A stretch of 6,997 nt of DNA from Pseudomonadota bacterium (GTDB taxonomy: Bacteria; Pseudomonadota; Gammaproteobacteria; Steroidobacterales; Steroidobacteraceae). Under the pieces are notes generated by a model that did no database searches, was not told where the DNA came from, and saw only the letters and a program-made list of their open reading frames with translations. The DNA is taken from assembly GCA_021820785.1 (NCBI GenBank), contig JAKADE010000142.1, positions 1-6,997 of the forward strand, read 5' to 3'. This document shows positions 1 through 5,478 of the stretch, piece after piece (the stretch's first letter is position 1; the number at the start of each line of letters is the position of its first letter). A program made the position numbers and the translations under genes.

Positions 1-70
1 TCGGCCGGGGACGCAAGGCGCCTGCGCCCGCTCCGGGGCGGTGTGCGCCGGACGGAATATTAGAAAAAAC

Positions 71-79
71 TGATATACT
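71..79 (+). promoter_or_regulatory. Extended -10 promoter for the rhodanese gene
   Basis: The sequence TGATATACT contains the TG of an extended -10 element followed by TATACT, one base from the sigma-70 consensus TATAAT, in an otherwise very GC-rich stretch. It sits at the end of a short AT-rich patch (57-79). No convincing -35 hexamer is visible around 51-56, which extended -10 promoters can tolerate. Transcription would start near 86, giving a leader of roughly 27 nt before the ATG at 113. Confidence 0.6.
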
Positions 80-112
80 GCGCGCCTCCGCCGCATCTCG
101 AGGCCGCCGTCC

Positions 113-499
113 ATGACGCATCCTTCGCAGACTCCTCCTGCCCCCGGCACGCTGCACGAACTCGTGCCCGAACACGTGCACGAATTGCTCCAGACGCGCC
201 AGGCCGTGTTGATCGATGTGCGCGAGCCGGGGGAATTCGAGGCCGAACGCATCCCGGGCGCACTGTTGTTCCCGCTCTCGGGCTTCGATCCGCACTGTCT
301 GCCGCTCGAGAACGGCCGGCGCCTCATCTTTCAGTGCGGCACGGGGCGCCGCTCGGCGCTCGCGGCCCGGCAGGTGCTCGCCCTCGGGCACACGGAGGCG
401 ACCCATCTCGCCGGGGGCATCAGCGCGTGGAAGCGTGCCGGCCTTGCGGTCACGCGGATCGATCCGGCGAGCGGCGAGCTGCGCACCGTCTCCGCTTGA
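113..499 (+). CDS. Single-domain rhodanese-like sulfurtransferase
   Basis: This 128-residue protein is one rhodanese domain, about the usual size for stand-alone members (GlpE and PspE type). Seen directly: the CH2A-like segment DVREPGEFEAERIPGA (35-50), the active-site loop CGTGRRS with the candidate catalytic Cys75, and the C-terminal HLAGGISAWKRAGL region (99-111). In the family the cysteine carries a persulfide and passes sulfur to acceptors such as thiols or cyanide; the physiological acceptor cannot be read from sequence. There is no signal peptide, so it is probably cytoplasmic. A GAGG at 100-103, 9 nt before the ATG, supports the start. It has its own promoter and converges on the minus-strand dehydrogenase, leaving only 17 nt between stop codons. 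Only weak 4-bp stems are visible there, so no real terminator is seen. The last 13 or so residues extend past the domain. Confidence 0.9.
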   Translation: MTHPSQTPPAPGTLHELVPEHVHELLQTRQAVLIDVREPGEFEAERIPGALLFPLSGFDPHCLPLENGRRLIFQCGTGRRSALAARQVLALGHTEATHLAGGISAWKRAGLAVTRIDPASGELRTVSA

Positions 500-516
500 G
501 CGGGGCGGGTACGGCC

Positions 517-1218
517 CTACCAGGGGCACTCGCGCCCGTCGTAACTCAGAAACCTGCCGCTGTCGCGCAGCTGCAGGTCGTCGAACAGACGGCGCATCGC
601 GCTGACGCTCTCGGCGGCGCTGAGCGGTGCGTGGGTGCCGCCCATGTCGGTGCGGACCCAGCCGGGGCTCACGGCGACGCACGTGATGCCGCGGGAGGCC
701 AGTTCGAGCGCGGCGCATTTGATGCTCATGTTGAGTGCCGCCTTGCTGCTGCGATAGGCGCACCACGTGCCGCTCGTGGTGTCCCCGATCGACCCCATGG
801 CGCTGGTGAGACTCACCGCGAGGCGACGCGTGCCGCGCGCGAGCTGTCCGGTGAACGCCTCGATCATGCGCAGCGGCCCGAGCGTGTTGACCGCGAGCAC
901 TTCGGCCCAGTCCGTGAAATCGAACGCGCCGAGCGTCTGACCGGCGCGCCCCATGATCCCGGCGTTGTTGATCAAGAGCTCGATCGGCTCCGGTTCGAGT
1001 GCGTGCGCCGCGGCTGCGATGCTCTGACCGTCCGTGACGTCGAGTGCGATGGGGACGAGCAGCGTGCTGGAGGCGAGCGCGCGCAGCGCTTCGGCGCGCT
1101 GCGGATCACGGCAGGCGGCGACGACGCGCCAGCCGTCTTTGAGGTACTGGCGCACGAATTCCAGTCCGATGCCGCGGTTCGCGCCGGTGACCAGCACGGT
1201 CGGGGGATGGGCGGTCAT
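517..1218 (-). CDS. C-factor-like short-chain dehydrogenase/reductase (SDR)
   Basis: This 233-residue Rossmann-fold oxidoreductase is expected to use NAD(H) or NADP(H); the substrate is unknown. Visible SDR landmarks are the nucleotide-binding TGANRGIG (11-18), LDV (59-61), NNAG (84-87), Asn111, the active-site YRSSK with Tyr155 and Lys159, and SPGWVRTDMGG (184-194). Ser139 is the likely catalytic serine. It lies 16 residues before the tyrosine instead of the usual 13, because of a longer loop (SAMGSIGDTTSG). That loop, the YRxSKAALN pattern and the ending GRFLSYDGRECPW (221-233) resemble the CsgA/C-factor and sniffer-like SDR group as I recall it. The frame stays open upstream, but the ATG at 1218 is preferred: it has AGGAG 5 nt upstream and puts the glycine motif at the normal N-terminal position. 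It follows the lipoprotein gene by 17 nt and is probably co-transcribed with it. Confidence 0.88.
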   Translation of the reverse strand: MTAHPPTVLVTGANRGIGLEFVRQYLKDGWRVVAACRDPQRAEALRALASSTLLVPIALDVTDGQSIAAAAHALEPEPIELLINNAGIMGRAGQTLGAFDFTDWAEVLAVNTLGPLRMIEAFTGQLARGTRRLAVSLTSAMGSIGDTTSGTWCAYRSSKAALNMSIKCAALELASRGITCVAVSPGWVRTDMGGTHAPLSAAESVSAMRRLFDDLQLRDSGRFLSYDGRECPW

Positions 1219-1223
1219 GTTCA

Positions 1224-1228
1224 CTCCT
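1224..1228 (-). promoter_or_regulatory. Strong ribosome binding site deciding the SDR start
   Basis: On the minus strand this reads AGGAG, 5 nt before the ATG at 1218. It lies in the 17-nt gap after the lipoprotein stop codon. It rules against the longer upstream reading of the same frame, which would overlap most of the C-terminal part of the lipoprotein gene. Confidence 0.8.
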
Positions 1229-1235
1229 GAGCCGA

Positions 1236-1874
1236 TCAGCCGGGCGTCACGGGCGTCGGCGGCCGGAACGCCGGAACGTTGCCGACGGCGGTGATCTGGT
1301 ACACCTCGCTCGCATAGCGGCCGCCGAGTGCCACGCCGCTTGCGCCGACGCTGAGTCGCAACAGCGCGCCGCTGCCGTCGGCGACGCACGCCGTGAAGGT
1401 CTCTCCGAAGTTCGAGCCGGCCGCCGCCCGCACGGTCCACGTGTAGCCGTTGAGTCCCGCCTGACGGCAGGGGCCGCCGCGCGCGACCCGAACGCCGTTG
1501 ACGCGGGTCATGGCGTAGAACTGGCGGGCAAAGGAAGGCAGGTTGGTCTGTGCATACAGACCGGGCGGATCGGCATGGACGAACCAGTGCGTCCCGAAAT
1601 GCGCATAGCTCCGCGCGCCGATGTGCACGACGGTCAGGCCGCTCTCGCTCGCCCAGTTGTGCGGGCTGTGCACCTGCGTGCGGATCGTCATGCGCTGGTC
1701 ACCGGCGCCGCTGGTGAGGCGCGCGCGATAGTTCGTGAGCGAGCCGAGCGCGCGCAGCGAAAGGGCGGCCGGAACCCCTGCGGCACCGGGCGATGCCGTG
1801 CCGGATCGGGCACACCCGCCGAGCAGGAGCGCGCCGGCGAGCGCGAGGGCGGGAGCGATGCTGCGAAACGTCAT
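1236..1874 (-). CDS. Predicted lipoprotein of unknown function
   Basis: I do not recognise a family for this 212-residue protein. The N-terminus is a typical lipoprotein signal: Arg4, a hydrophobic core rich in Ala and Leu, then the lipobox LGGC with Cys21 as the lipidated residue. The residue after it is Ala, not Asp, so by the Escherichia coli +2 rule it would go to the outer membrane. The mature part has regularly spaced short polar and hydrophobic stretches (SLTNYRARL 45-53, RMTIRTQVHS 61-70, SYAHFGTHWFVH 89-100), suggesting a beta-rich fold such as the LolA/LppX half-barrel; this is only a guess. Cys136 and Cys163 could form a disulfide. The end is Pro/Thr-rich (204-212). It is the first gene of a two-gene minus-strand unit with the downstream SDR. 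No strong ribosome site is visible before the ATG at 1874. Confidence 0.75.
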   Translation of the reverse strand: MTFRSIAPALALAGALLLGGCARSGTASPGAAGVPAALSLRALGSLTNYRARLTSGAGDQRMTIRTQVHSPHNWASESGLTVVHIGARSYAHFGTHWFVHADPPGLYAQTNLPSFARQFYAMTRVNGVRVARGGPCRQAGLNGYTWTVRAAAGSNFGETFTACVADGSGALLRLSVGASGVALGGRYASEVYQITAVGNVPAFRPPTPVTPG

Positions 1875-1955
1875 GCGAGGGCTTTCGAGGAACGCGCGAA
1901 GATCGTGCTGCGAGGGCTTCTACCATCGTGCGCCGCTGCGCTCAAGGGCGCACCG

Positions 1956-1967
1956 GGCATCGATGCC
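1956..1967. promoter_or_regulatory. 12-bp palindrome in the divergent intergenic region
   Basis: GGCATCGATGCC is a perfect palindrome in the 145-nt region between the divergent lipoprotein and FabG-like genes. It ends 6 nt before the TACAAT -10 candidate at 1974-1979, so it covers the zone where a -35 element or repressor would sit. A palindrome of this length is expected once or twice by chance in 7 kb, so its position is the main argument for an operator. Confidence 0.25.
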
Positions 1968-1973
1968 GGGCGG

Positions 1974-1979
1974 TACAAT
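1974..1979 (+). promoter_or_regulatory. -10 candidate for the FabG-like SDR gene
   Basis: TACAAT matches the sigma-70 -10 consensus at five of six positions. It would start transcription near 1986, about 34 nt before the ATG at 2020. No good -35 hexamer is seen at the correct spacing. I could not identify a convincing minus-strand promoter for the lipoprotein gene in the same region. Confidence 0.45.
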
Positions 1980-2019
1980 GCCGCGCGCTTGACCCGCAAG
2001 CACGACAGGACGATCCGGC

Positions 2020-2766
2020 ATGAATGCGAATCCCGGTGATCTTCAGGGGCGTGTGGCGCTGGTGACCGGCAGCTCCCGAGGCATCGGCCGTGCGATCGCA
2101 TTGGCGCTCGGGCGTGCCGGCGCGGACGTGGCGGTCAACTGCCGCACGCATGCCGGCCGCGCCGAGGAGGTCGTGACGGCGTTGCGCGCGATGGGGCGAC
2201 GCGCCATCGCGGTGGCCGCTGACGTGTCGGTGCGCGAGGCCGTCGAGGACATGGTGGTGCGCATCGGCCGGGAGCTGGGCCCGATCGACGTGCTGGTGAA
2301 CAACGCGGGCATCGCGAACATGCGCGGCCTCGATGAGCTCGACGAAGCAGAGTTCGATCGCGCGATCGCCGTGAACCTGAAGTCGGCGTTCCTGTGCACC
2401 CAGGCGGTGCTGCCGGCGATGCGCGCGCTCGGCCGCGGGCGCATCGTCAACATCTCCTCCGTGGCCGCGCGCGGTCCCGGCGTGGTGGGCGTGCATTACA
2501 ACGCCGCCAAGGCGGGCCTCGAGGGGCTCACCCGCGGCTACGCCGCGCGGCTCGCGGCCGACGGCATCACCGTCAACGCGGTTGCGCCGGGTCCGATTGA
2601 CACCGACATGGTGGGCCCCCTGATGCAGACCGACGTTCTCCGGCGCATTCCGGTCGGCCGGCTCGGCACGACCGAGGAGGTCGTCCAGGTCGTCATGATG
2701 GTGATCGGCAACCCGTATCTGACCGGGCAGACGATCGGGGTCAACGGGGGCCTGCTCCTGAGCTGA
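2020..2766 (+). CDS. FabG-type short-chain dehydrogenase/reductase
   Basis: This 248-residue classical SDR has the length of 3-oxoacyl-ACP reductases. Landmarks are TGSSRGIG (16-23), ADV (67-69), NNAG (94-97), Asn119, the catalytic Ser147 in NISSV, and Tyr160 with Lys164 (YNAAK), giving a complete Asn-Ser-Tyr-Lys tetrad with the normal 13-residue Ser-Tyr spacing. APGPIDTDM (189-197) and the C-terminal YLTGQTIGVNGG (233-244) are typical of the FabG group. It should catalyse NAD(P)H-dependent carbonyl reduction or the reverse in the cytoplasm. The substrate is not readable, and no acyl carrier or other fatty-acid gene is adjacent, so I do not call it fabG. AGGA at 2007-2010, 9 nt before the ATG, supports the start. 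The stop lies 45 nt before the binding-protein start, so readthrough into the metal operon is possible. Confidence 0.88.
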   Translation: MNANPGDLQGRVALVTGSSRGIGRAIALALGRAGADVAVNCRTHAGRAEEVVTALRAMGRRAIAVAADVSVREAVEDMVVRIGRELGPIDVLVNNAGIANMRGLDELDEAEFDRAIAVNLKSAFLCTQAVLPAMRALGRGRIVNISSVAARGPGVVGVHYNAAKAGLEGLTRGYAARLAADGITVNAVAPGPIDTDMVGPLMQTDVLRRIPVGRLGTTEEVVQVVMMVIGNPYLTGQTIGVNGGLLLS

Positions 2767-2786
2767 GTCGGCGCATGGACGGCCCT

Positions 2787-2807
2787 GAGTGATACAATGT
2801 ATCATTC
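2787..2807. promoter_or_regulatory. Zur-type (Fur-family) operator
   Basis: The core TGATACAATGTATCA (2790-2804) is a perfect 7-1-7 inverted repeat centred on 2797. Extending it to 21 bp (2787-2807) keeps 9 of 10 arm pairs complementary. A 7-1-7 dyad is the standard form of Fur-family operators. From memory, the gammaproteobacterial Zur core is TGTTATANTATAACA, and this site agrees at 11 of 14 non-central positions. The site overlaps the -10 element of a metal-transporter operon that also encodes a Zur protein, so zinc-dependent repression with autoregulation is the natural reading. No second copy was found elsewhere in the window by eye. Confidence 0.85.
2790..2798 (+). promoter_or_regulatory. 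Extended -10 promoter of the metal-uptake operon
   Basis: TGATACAAT combines an extended -10 TG with TACAAT (2793-2798), wholly inside the operator. Transcription would begin about 2804-2806. No clear -35 hexamer is visible near 2770-2775. Bound Zur would directly block RNA polymerase. The placement also shows that the in-frame ATG at 2797 lies inside the -10 and cannot start translation from this promoter. Confidence 0.6.
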
Positions 2808-2811
2808 GTGG

Positions 2812-3753
2812 ATGGGCGTGCGCACGACATCAGGTTCGCTTTGGCGGGGATGGTTCGCGGCAGGGCTGGCGCTGCTCGTGGCCGGCTGCGGGGTGCCGCA
2901 GCACCGGGGGGCGCCGCTTGCGATCGGCGTCGAGAGCCAGTACGCCGACGTGCTCAGTCAGATCGGCGGGCCGTACATCCGCGTGCGCGCCATCCTCAGC
3001 AACCCCAGCACCGATCCGCATGCGTTCGAGGCGAGTCCCACCGTGGCGCGCGAGGTCGCCGGCGCGTCGCTCGTGGTGATGAATGGCCTCGGCTACGATG
3101 CCTGGATCACGCGCATCATGGCGGCCTCGCCTTCGGCACATCGCCAGGTGATCGATGTGCGCCGCCTGTTGGGACGACCGGCCGATACCCTCAATCCCCA
3201 CTTCTGGTACGACCCGCGCACGATGCCGGCGGTGGCCGAAGCCGCGGCCCGTGTGTTCAGCGCGCTCGACCCGGCGCACGCGGCGTATTTCCAGACACAG
3301 GTGCAGCGCTTCAGCGCATCCCTCGGGCCCTGGCGCGGTGCGCTCGAGGCCTTCCGCAAGGATCATGTCGGCACGCCGGTCGCGGTGACCGAGCCGGTGG
3401 CCAATGCGCTGCTCGAGGCGGCGGGCTGCCGCATCCTCACGCCGCTCGCGCTGCAGCTGGCGGTGATGAACGGCACGGATCCGGCCCCGCAGGACGTGGC
3501 TGCAGCACGTGCGCTGCTGCGCATGCACCTGGTGCGAGTCCTGGTGTACAACCAACAGGTGACCAATCCGCTCACCGCCTCGTTCCTGCAGCTGGCACAC
3601 GCCGAGCACATCCCGGTGGTCGGCGTGTACGAGACGCTGCCGCGCGGCTATCACTACCAGGGCTGGATGCAGGCCGAGCTGCAGGCGCTGCATGCCGCGG
3701 TGACCCGGGGGGTCTCGACCCGCACGCTCGGCACGTCGGGAGTCTCCCCGTGA
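2812..3753 (+). CDS. Metal ABC transporter substrate-binding lipoprotein (ZnuA/TroA superfamily)
   Basis: This 313-residue protein is the periplasmic metal receptor of the operon. It has a lipoprotein signal (Arg4, Arg12, core 14-24, lipobox VAGC with Cys26) followed by a cluster A-I binding-protein domain. Likely metal ligands are His70 in STDPHAFE, His130 in NPHFWYDP, Glu194 in VTEP and Glu274 in VYETLP. The Zn-specific ZnuA has His at the third position and a His-rich loop; neither is present. The VTEP, TDPAPQDV and ETLPRGYHYQGWM segments recall the TroA_b-like subgroup. The ion is therefore uncertain, with Zn favoured by the operator and Mn possible from the ligands. The ATG at 2812 is chosen because the in-frame ATG at 2797 lies in the -10 box; GTG at 2818 is an alternative. 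There is no Shine-Dalgarno sequence and the leader would be only about 7 nt. The stop overlaps the ATPase start. Confidence 0.88.
   Translation: MGVRTTSGSLWRGWFAAGLALLVAGCGVPQHRGAPLAIGVESQYADVLSQIGGPYIRVRAILSNPSTDPHAFEASPTVAREVAGASLVVMNGLGYDAWITRIMAASPSAHRQVIDVRRLLGRPADTLNPHFWYDPRTMPAVAEAAARVFSALDPAHAAYFQTQVQRFSASLGPWRGALEAFRKDHVGTPVAVTEPVANALLEAAGCRILTPLALQLAVMNGTDPAPQDVAAARALLRMHLVRVLVYNQQVTNPLTASFLQLAHAEHIPVVGVYETLPRGYHYQGWMQAELQALHAAVTRGVSTRTLGTSGVSP
3738..3748 (+). promoter_or_regulatory. ATPase-gene ribosome site inside a small inverted repeat
   Basis: GGGAG (3738-3742) is a good Shine-Dalgarno sequence 7 nt before the GTG at 3750. It is followed after one base by its exact complement CTCCC (3744-3748). 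In RNA this could fold as GGGA and TCCC around a 3-nt loop, covering the ribosome site. Ribosomes finishing the binding-protein gene, which stops at 3753, would melt it, so it may enforce translational coupling. The stem is short and this is inference. Confidence 0.35.
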
Positions 3754-4571
3754 GCGGCGCTGCGGCGCTGTCCGTGGACGGTGCGTGTATTGCGCTCGGC
3801 GGCCGCTCCGTTCTGCGCGAGGTGACGTTCCGGCTCGAGCCGGGTGAGTTCTGCGCGCTGATCGGGTCGAACGGTTCGGGCAAGACGACCCTGCTGCGCG
3901 CCATCCTGGGGTTCGTACCGCTCGAGGGCGGCCGGATCCGCCTCGACGGCGGTGCCGCAGGTGCCGGTCGCATCGGCTACGTCCCGCAGAAGATCGCGCT
4001 CGATCCGGCGCTGCCGCTGCGTGCGCGGGACGTCGTGGCGCTCGGGCTCGACGGGGCGCGGCTTGGCTTCTCCTGGCGCTCGAAGGCGCGCATCGCCGAG
4101 ATCGACCGGATGCTCGAGGCGGTCGGCGCCGAAGGGTTCGCCGAGCAGCGCATCGGATTGCTCTCCGGCGGCCAGCAGCAGCGGGTGCTGGTGGCGCACG
4201 CTCTGGTGCGCCGGCCGCGACTGCTGCTGCTCGATGAGCCGCTCGCGAACCTCGATGTGCGCAGCACCGCCGAGATCGTTGCGCTGCTGCGGCGGCTGTC
4301 GCGCGACTACGGCGCGGCAGTGCTGCTCTCGGCGCACGACATGAACCCGCTGCTCGGTGCGATGGACCGCATCGTGTACCTCGCGAACGGTTCGGCGATG
4401 GCGGGCCGGCCCGACGAGGTGGTGCGCACCGAGGTGCTGAGCAGCCTTTACGGCTATCACGTCGATGTGGTGCGGGTGCACGGCCGTGTGGTGGTCGTGG
4501 CCGCCGAAGCCGGCGAGCAGATCCACGAGGCCGTCGCCCGCGATCCGGTGCACACCGCGAGCGTGCCGTAG
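3750..4571 (+). CDS. znuC: Metal ABC transporter ATP-binding protein (ZnuC-like)
   Basis: This 273-residue ATPase powers the transporter from the cytoplasmic side. All nucleotide-binding motifs are present and intact: Walker A GSNGSGKTT (39-47), Q-loop Gln80 in YVPQK, signature LSGGQQQR (138-145), Walker B LLLLDEP (158-164) with Asp162 and the catalytic Glu163, D-loop LANLD (165-169) and H-loop His196 in SAHD. About 75 residues follow the H-loop, including LYGYHVDVVRVHGR (233-246), a tail typical of metal-type ATPases. The start is a GTG overlapping the upstream stop as GTGA, with GGGAG 7 nt before it. The same frame is open without a stop back to about 2808, but that part is the out-of-frame shadow of the binding-protein gene and is low-complexity Arg/Ala/Gly. 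The transported metal is inferred from context (Zur operator and Zur gene), not from the ATPase itself. Confidence 0.93.
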   Translation: MSGAAALSVDGACIALGGRSVLREVTFRLEPGEFCALIGSNGSGKTTLLRAILGFVPLEGGRIRLDGGAAGAGRIGYVPQKIALDPALPLRARDVVALGLDGARLGFSWRSKARIAEIDRMLEAVGAEGFAEQRIGLLSGGQQQRVLVAHALVRRPRLLLLDEPLANLDVRSTAEIVALLRRLSRDYGAAVLLSAHDMNPLLGAMDRIVYLANGSAMAGRPDEVVRTEVLSSLYGYHVDVVRVHGRVVVVAAEAGEQIHEAVARDPVHTASVP

Positions 4572-4575
4572 GAGG
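4570..4575 (+). promoter_or_regulatory. Consensus ribosome binding site for the first permease gene
   Basis: AGGAGG overlaps the ATPase stop codon (TAG, 4569-4571). It is only 2 nt from the GTG at 4578 but 11 nt from the ATG at 4587. A 2-nt gap is too short for efficient initiation, so the ATG is the better start. Confidence 0.65.
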
Positions 4576-4586
4576 GCGTGGCCACG

Positions 4587-5477
4587 ATGTCCGTCCTAGT
4601 GTCCGCCGTCGAATTCCTGCACAACGAGCCGGTCCGCGTTGCGCTCACCGTCGGCGGCGGGGCGGCGCTCGTATGCGCCGTCGTGGGTGTGGCCACGGTG
4701 ATGCAGCGACAGTCGTTCGCGGGCCATGCACTGGCGGACGTCAGCAGCGCGGGCGGCTCGGCCGCCTACCTGCTCGGACTGAACCCGCTGCTCGGCTTTC
4801 TCGGGCTCGCGGCCGCGGCCGCCGGCGTGATGGAGTGGTCCGAGATCCGCGAGGCGCGCGAGCGCGATCTGCTCACCGGCGTGGTCCTCGGCGCGGGCCT
4901 CGGACTCGCCGCGCTGCTGTTGTATTTCGCGGCGACGGTGCGCAGCGCGAGCGGCGCGGCGGTCACCGTGCTGTTCGGCTCGATGTTCACGATCCCGGCG
5001 GCGATCGTGCCGCTCGCGCTGGCCGTGGCGGCCGCGGCGCTCGCGGTGAGCGCGCTCGTGCACCGGCCGCTGCTGGTCAGCGCGCTCTCGGTCGATCTGG
5101 CGCGCGCGCAAGGCATCCGGGTGCGCGCCGTGTCGCTGGCCCATGCGCTGTCGCTGGCGCTCGCCGTCGCGCTCGCCGCCATGACCGTCGGGGCGATTCT
5201 CTCGACGGCGCTCCTGATCGGACCGGCGGCCGCAGCGTTGCGCGTGGCGCGCCGCCCGGCGGCGGCCGTGGCCCTCGCGGCGGCCATCGGGCTCGGCGCG
5301 ACCTGGGGCGGGATCCTGCTCGCCTATGAGAGCTTCTACTGGACGCCGGGGCGGGGCTGGCCGGTGAGCTTCTTCATCGTCGCGCTCGTCTTCGCCGCCT
5401 ACCTCGCCGCCGGGGGGCTCGCGGTGCGCCGGCCGCGCCGCGCCCGCGTTCCTGCCTCGGGCTGCGAGGCGCACTGA
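4587..5477 (+). CDS. znuB: Metal ABC transporter permease 1 (ABC-3/ZnuB family)
   Basis: This 296-residue inner-membrane protein forms part of the metal channel. Seven or eight hydrophobic segments can be seen, roughly at 17-38, 55-80, 97-115, 134-157, 185-212, 225-248 and 258-280. The ABC-3 family pattern near the N-terminus is VMQRQSFAGHALADVSSAGG (38-57), and a typical later segment is SVDLARAQGIRV (168-179) followed by TVGAILSTALLIGPAAAA (200-217). The charged stretch EWSEIREARERD (83-94) is a likely cytoplasmic loop. The C-terminus is Arg-rich (281-287). The ATG at 4587 is preferred over GTG at 4578 because of spacing from AGGAGG; the longer form would add three residues. It lies directly between the ATPase and a second, related permease, so the channel is probably a heterodimer of the two. 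Confidence 0.9.
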   Translation: MSVLVSAVEFLHNEPVRVALTVGGGAALVCAVVGVATVMQRQSFAGHALADVSSAGGSAAYLLGLNPLLGFLGLAAAAAGVMEWSEIREARERDLLTGVVLGAGLGLAALLLYFAATVRSASGAAVTVLFGSMFTIPAAIVPLALAVAAAALAVSALVHRPLLVSALSVDLARAQGIRVRAVSLAHALSLALAVALAAMTVGAILSTALLIGPAAAALRVARRPAAAVALAAAIGLGATWGGILLAYESFYWTPGRGWPVSFFIVALVFAAYLAAGGLAVRRPRRARVPASGCEAH

Positions 5478-5478
5478 G

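Noticed and set aside
1..63. Possible C-terminal end of an upstream gene (plus frame open from base 1 to TAG at 61-63)
   Set aside because: Other frames on both strands are also open over this short stretch and the residues match nothing recognisable, so no gene can be supported.
71..85. Second Zur box upstream of the rhodanese gene (TGATATACTGCGCGC)
   Set aside because: Only the left half resembles the motif; there is no inverted right half. It is better explained as an extended -10 element.
500..521. Bidirectional terminator between the convergent rhodanese and SDR genes
   Set aside because: Only alternative 4-bp stems (GGGC/GCCC and GGTA/TACC) are visible, with no T-run on either strand.
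334..1230. Plus-strand open frame of 298 codons over the rhodanese end and the C-factor-like SDR
   Set aside because: It has no motifs and biased composition; the minus strand has a complete SDR with a ribosome site.
1219..1440. Extended N-terminus of the C-factor-like SDR (74 extra residues)
   Set aside because: The extension is Arg-rich, overlaps the C-terminal part of the lipoprotein gene, and would push the glycine motif far from the N-terminus. AGGAG supports the start at 1218.
2808..3749. Upstream extension of the ATPase frame through the whole binding-protein gene, which would give a 587-residue fusion
   Set aside because: The extension is Arg/Gly/Ala-rich with no motifs, and the other frame encodes an intact binding protein. 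GGGAG before GTG 3750 gives a normal ATPase start.
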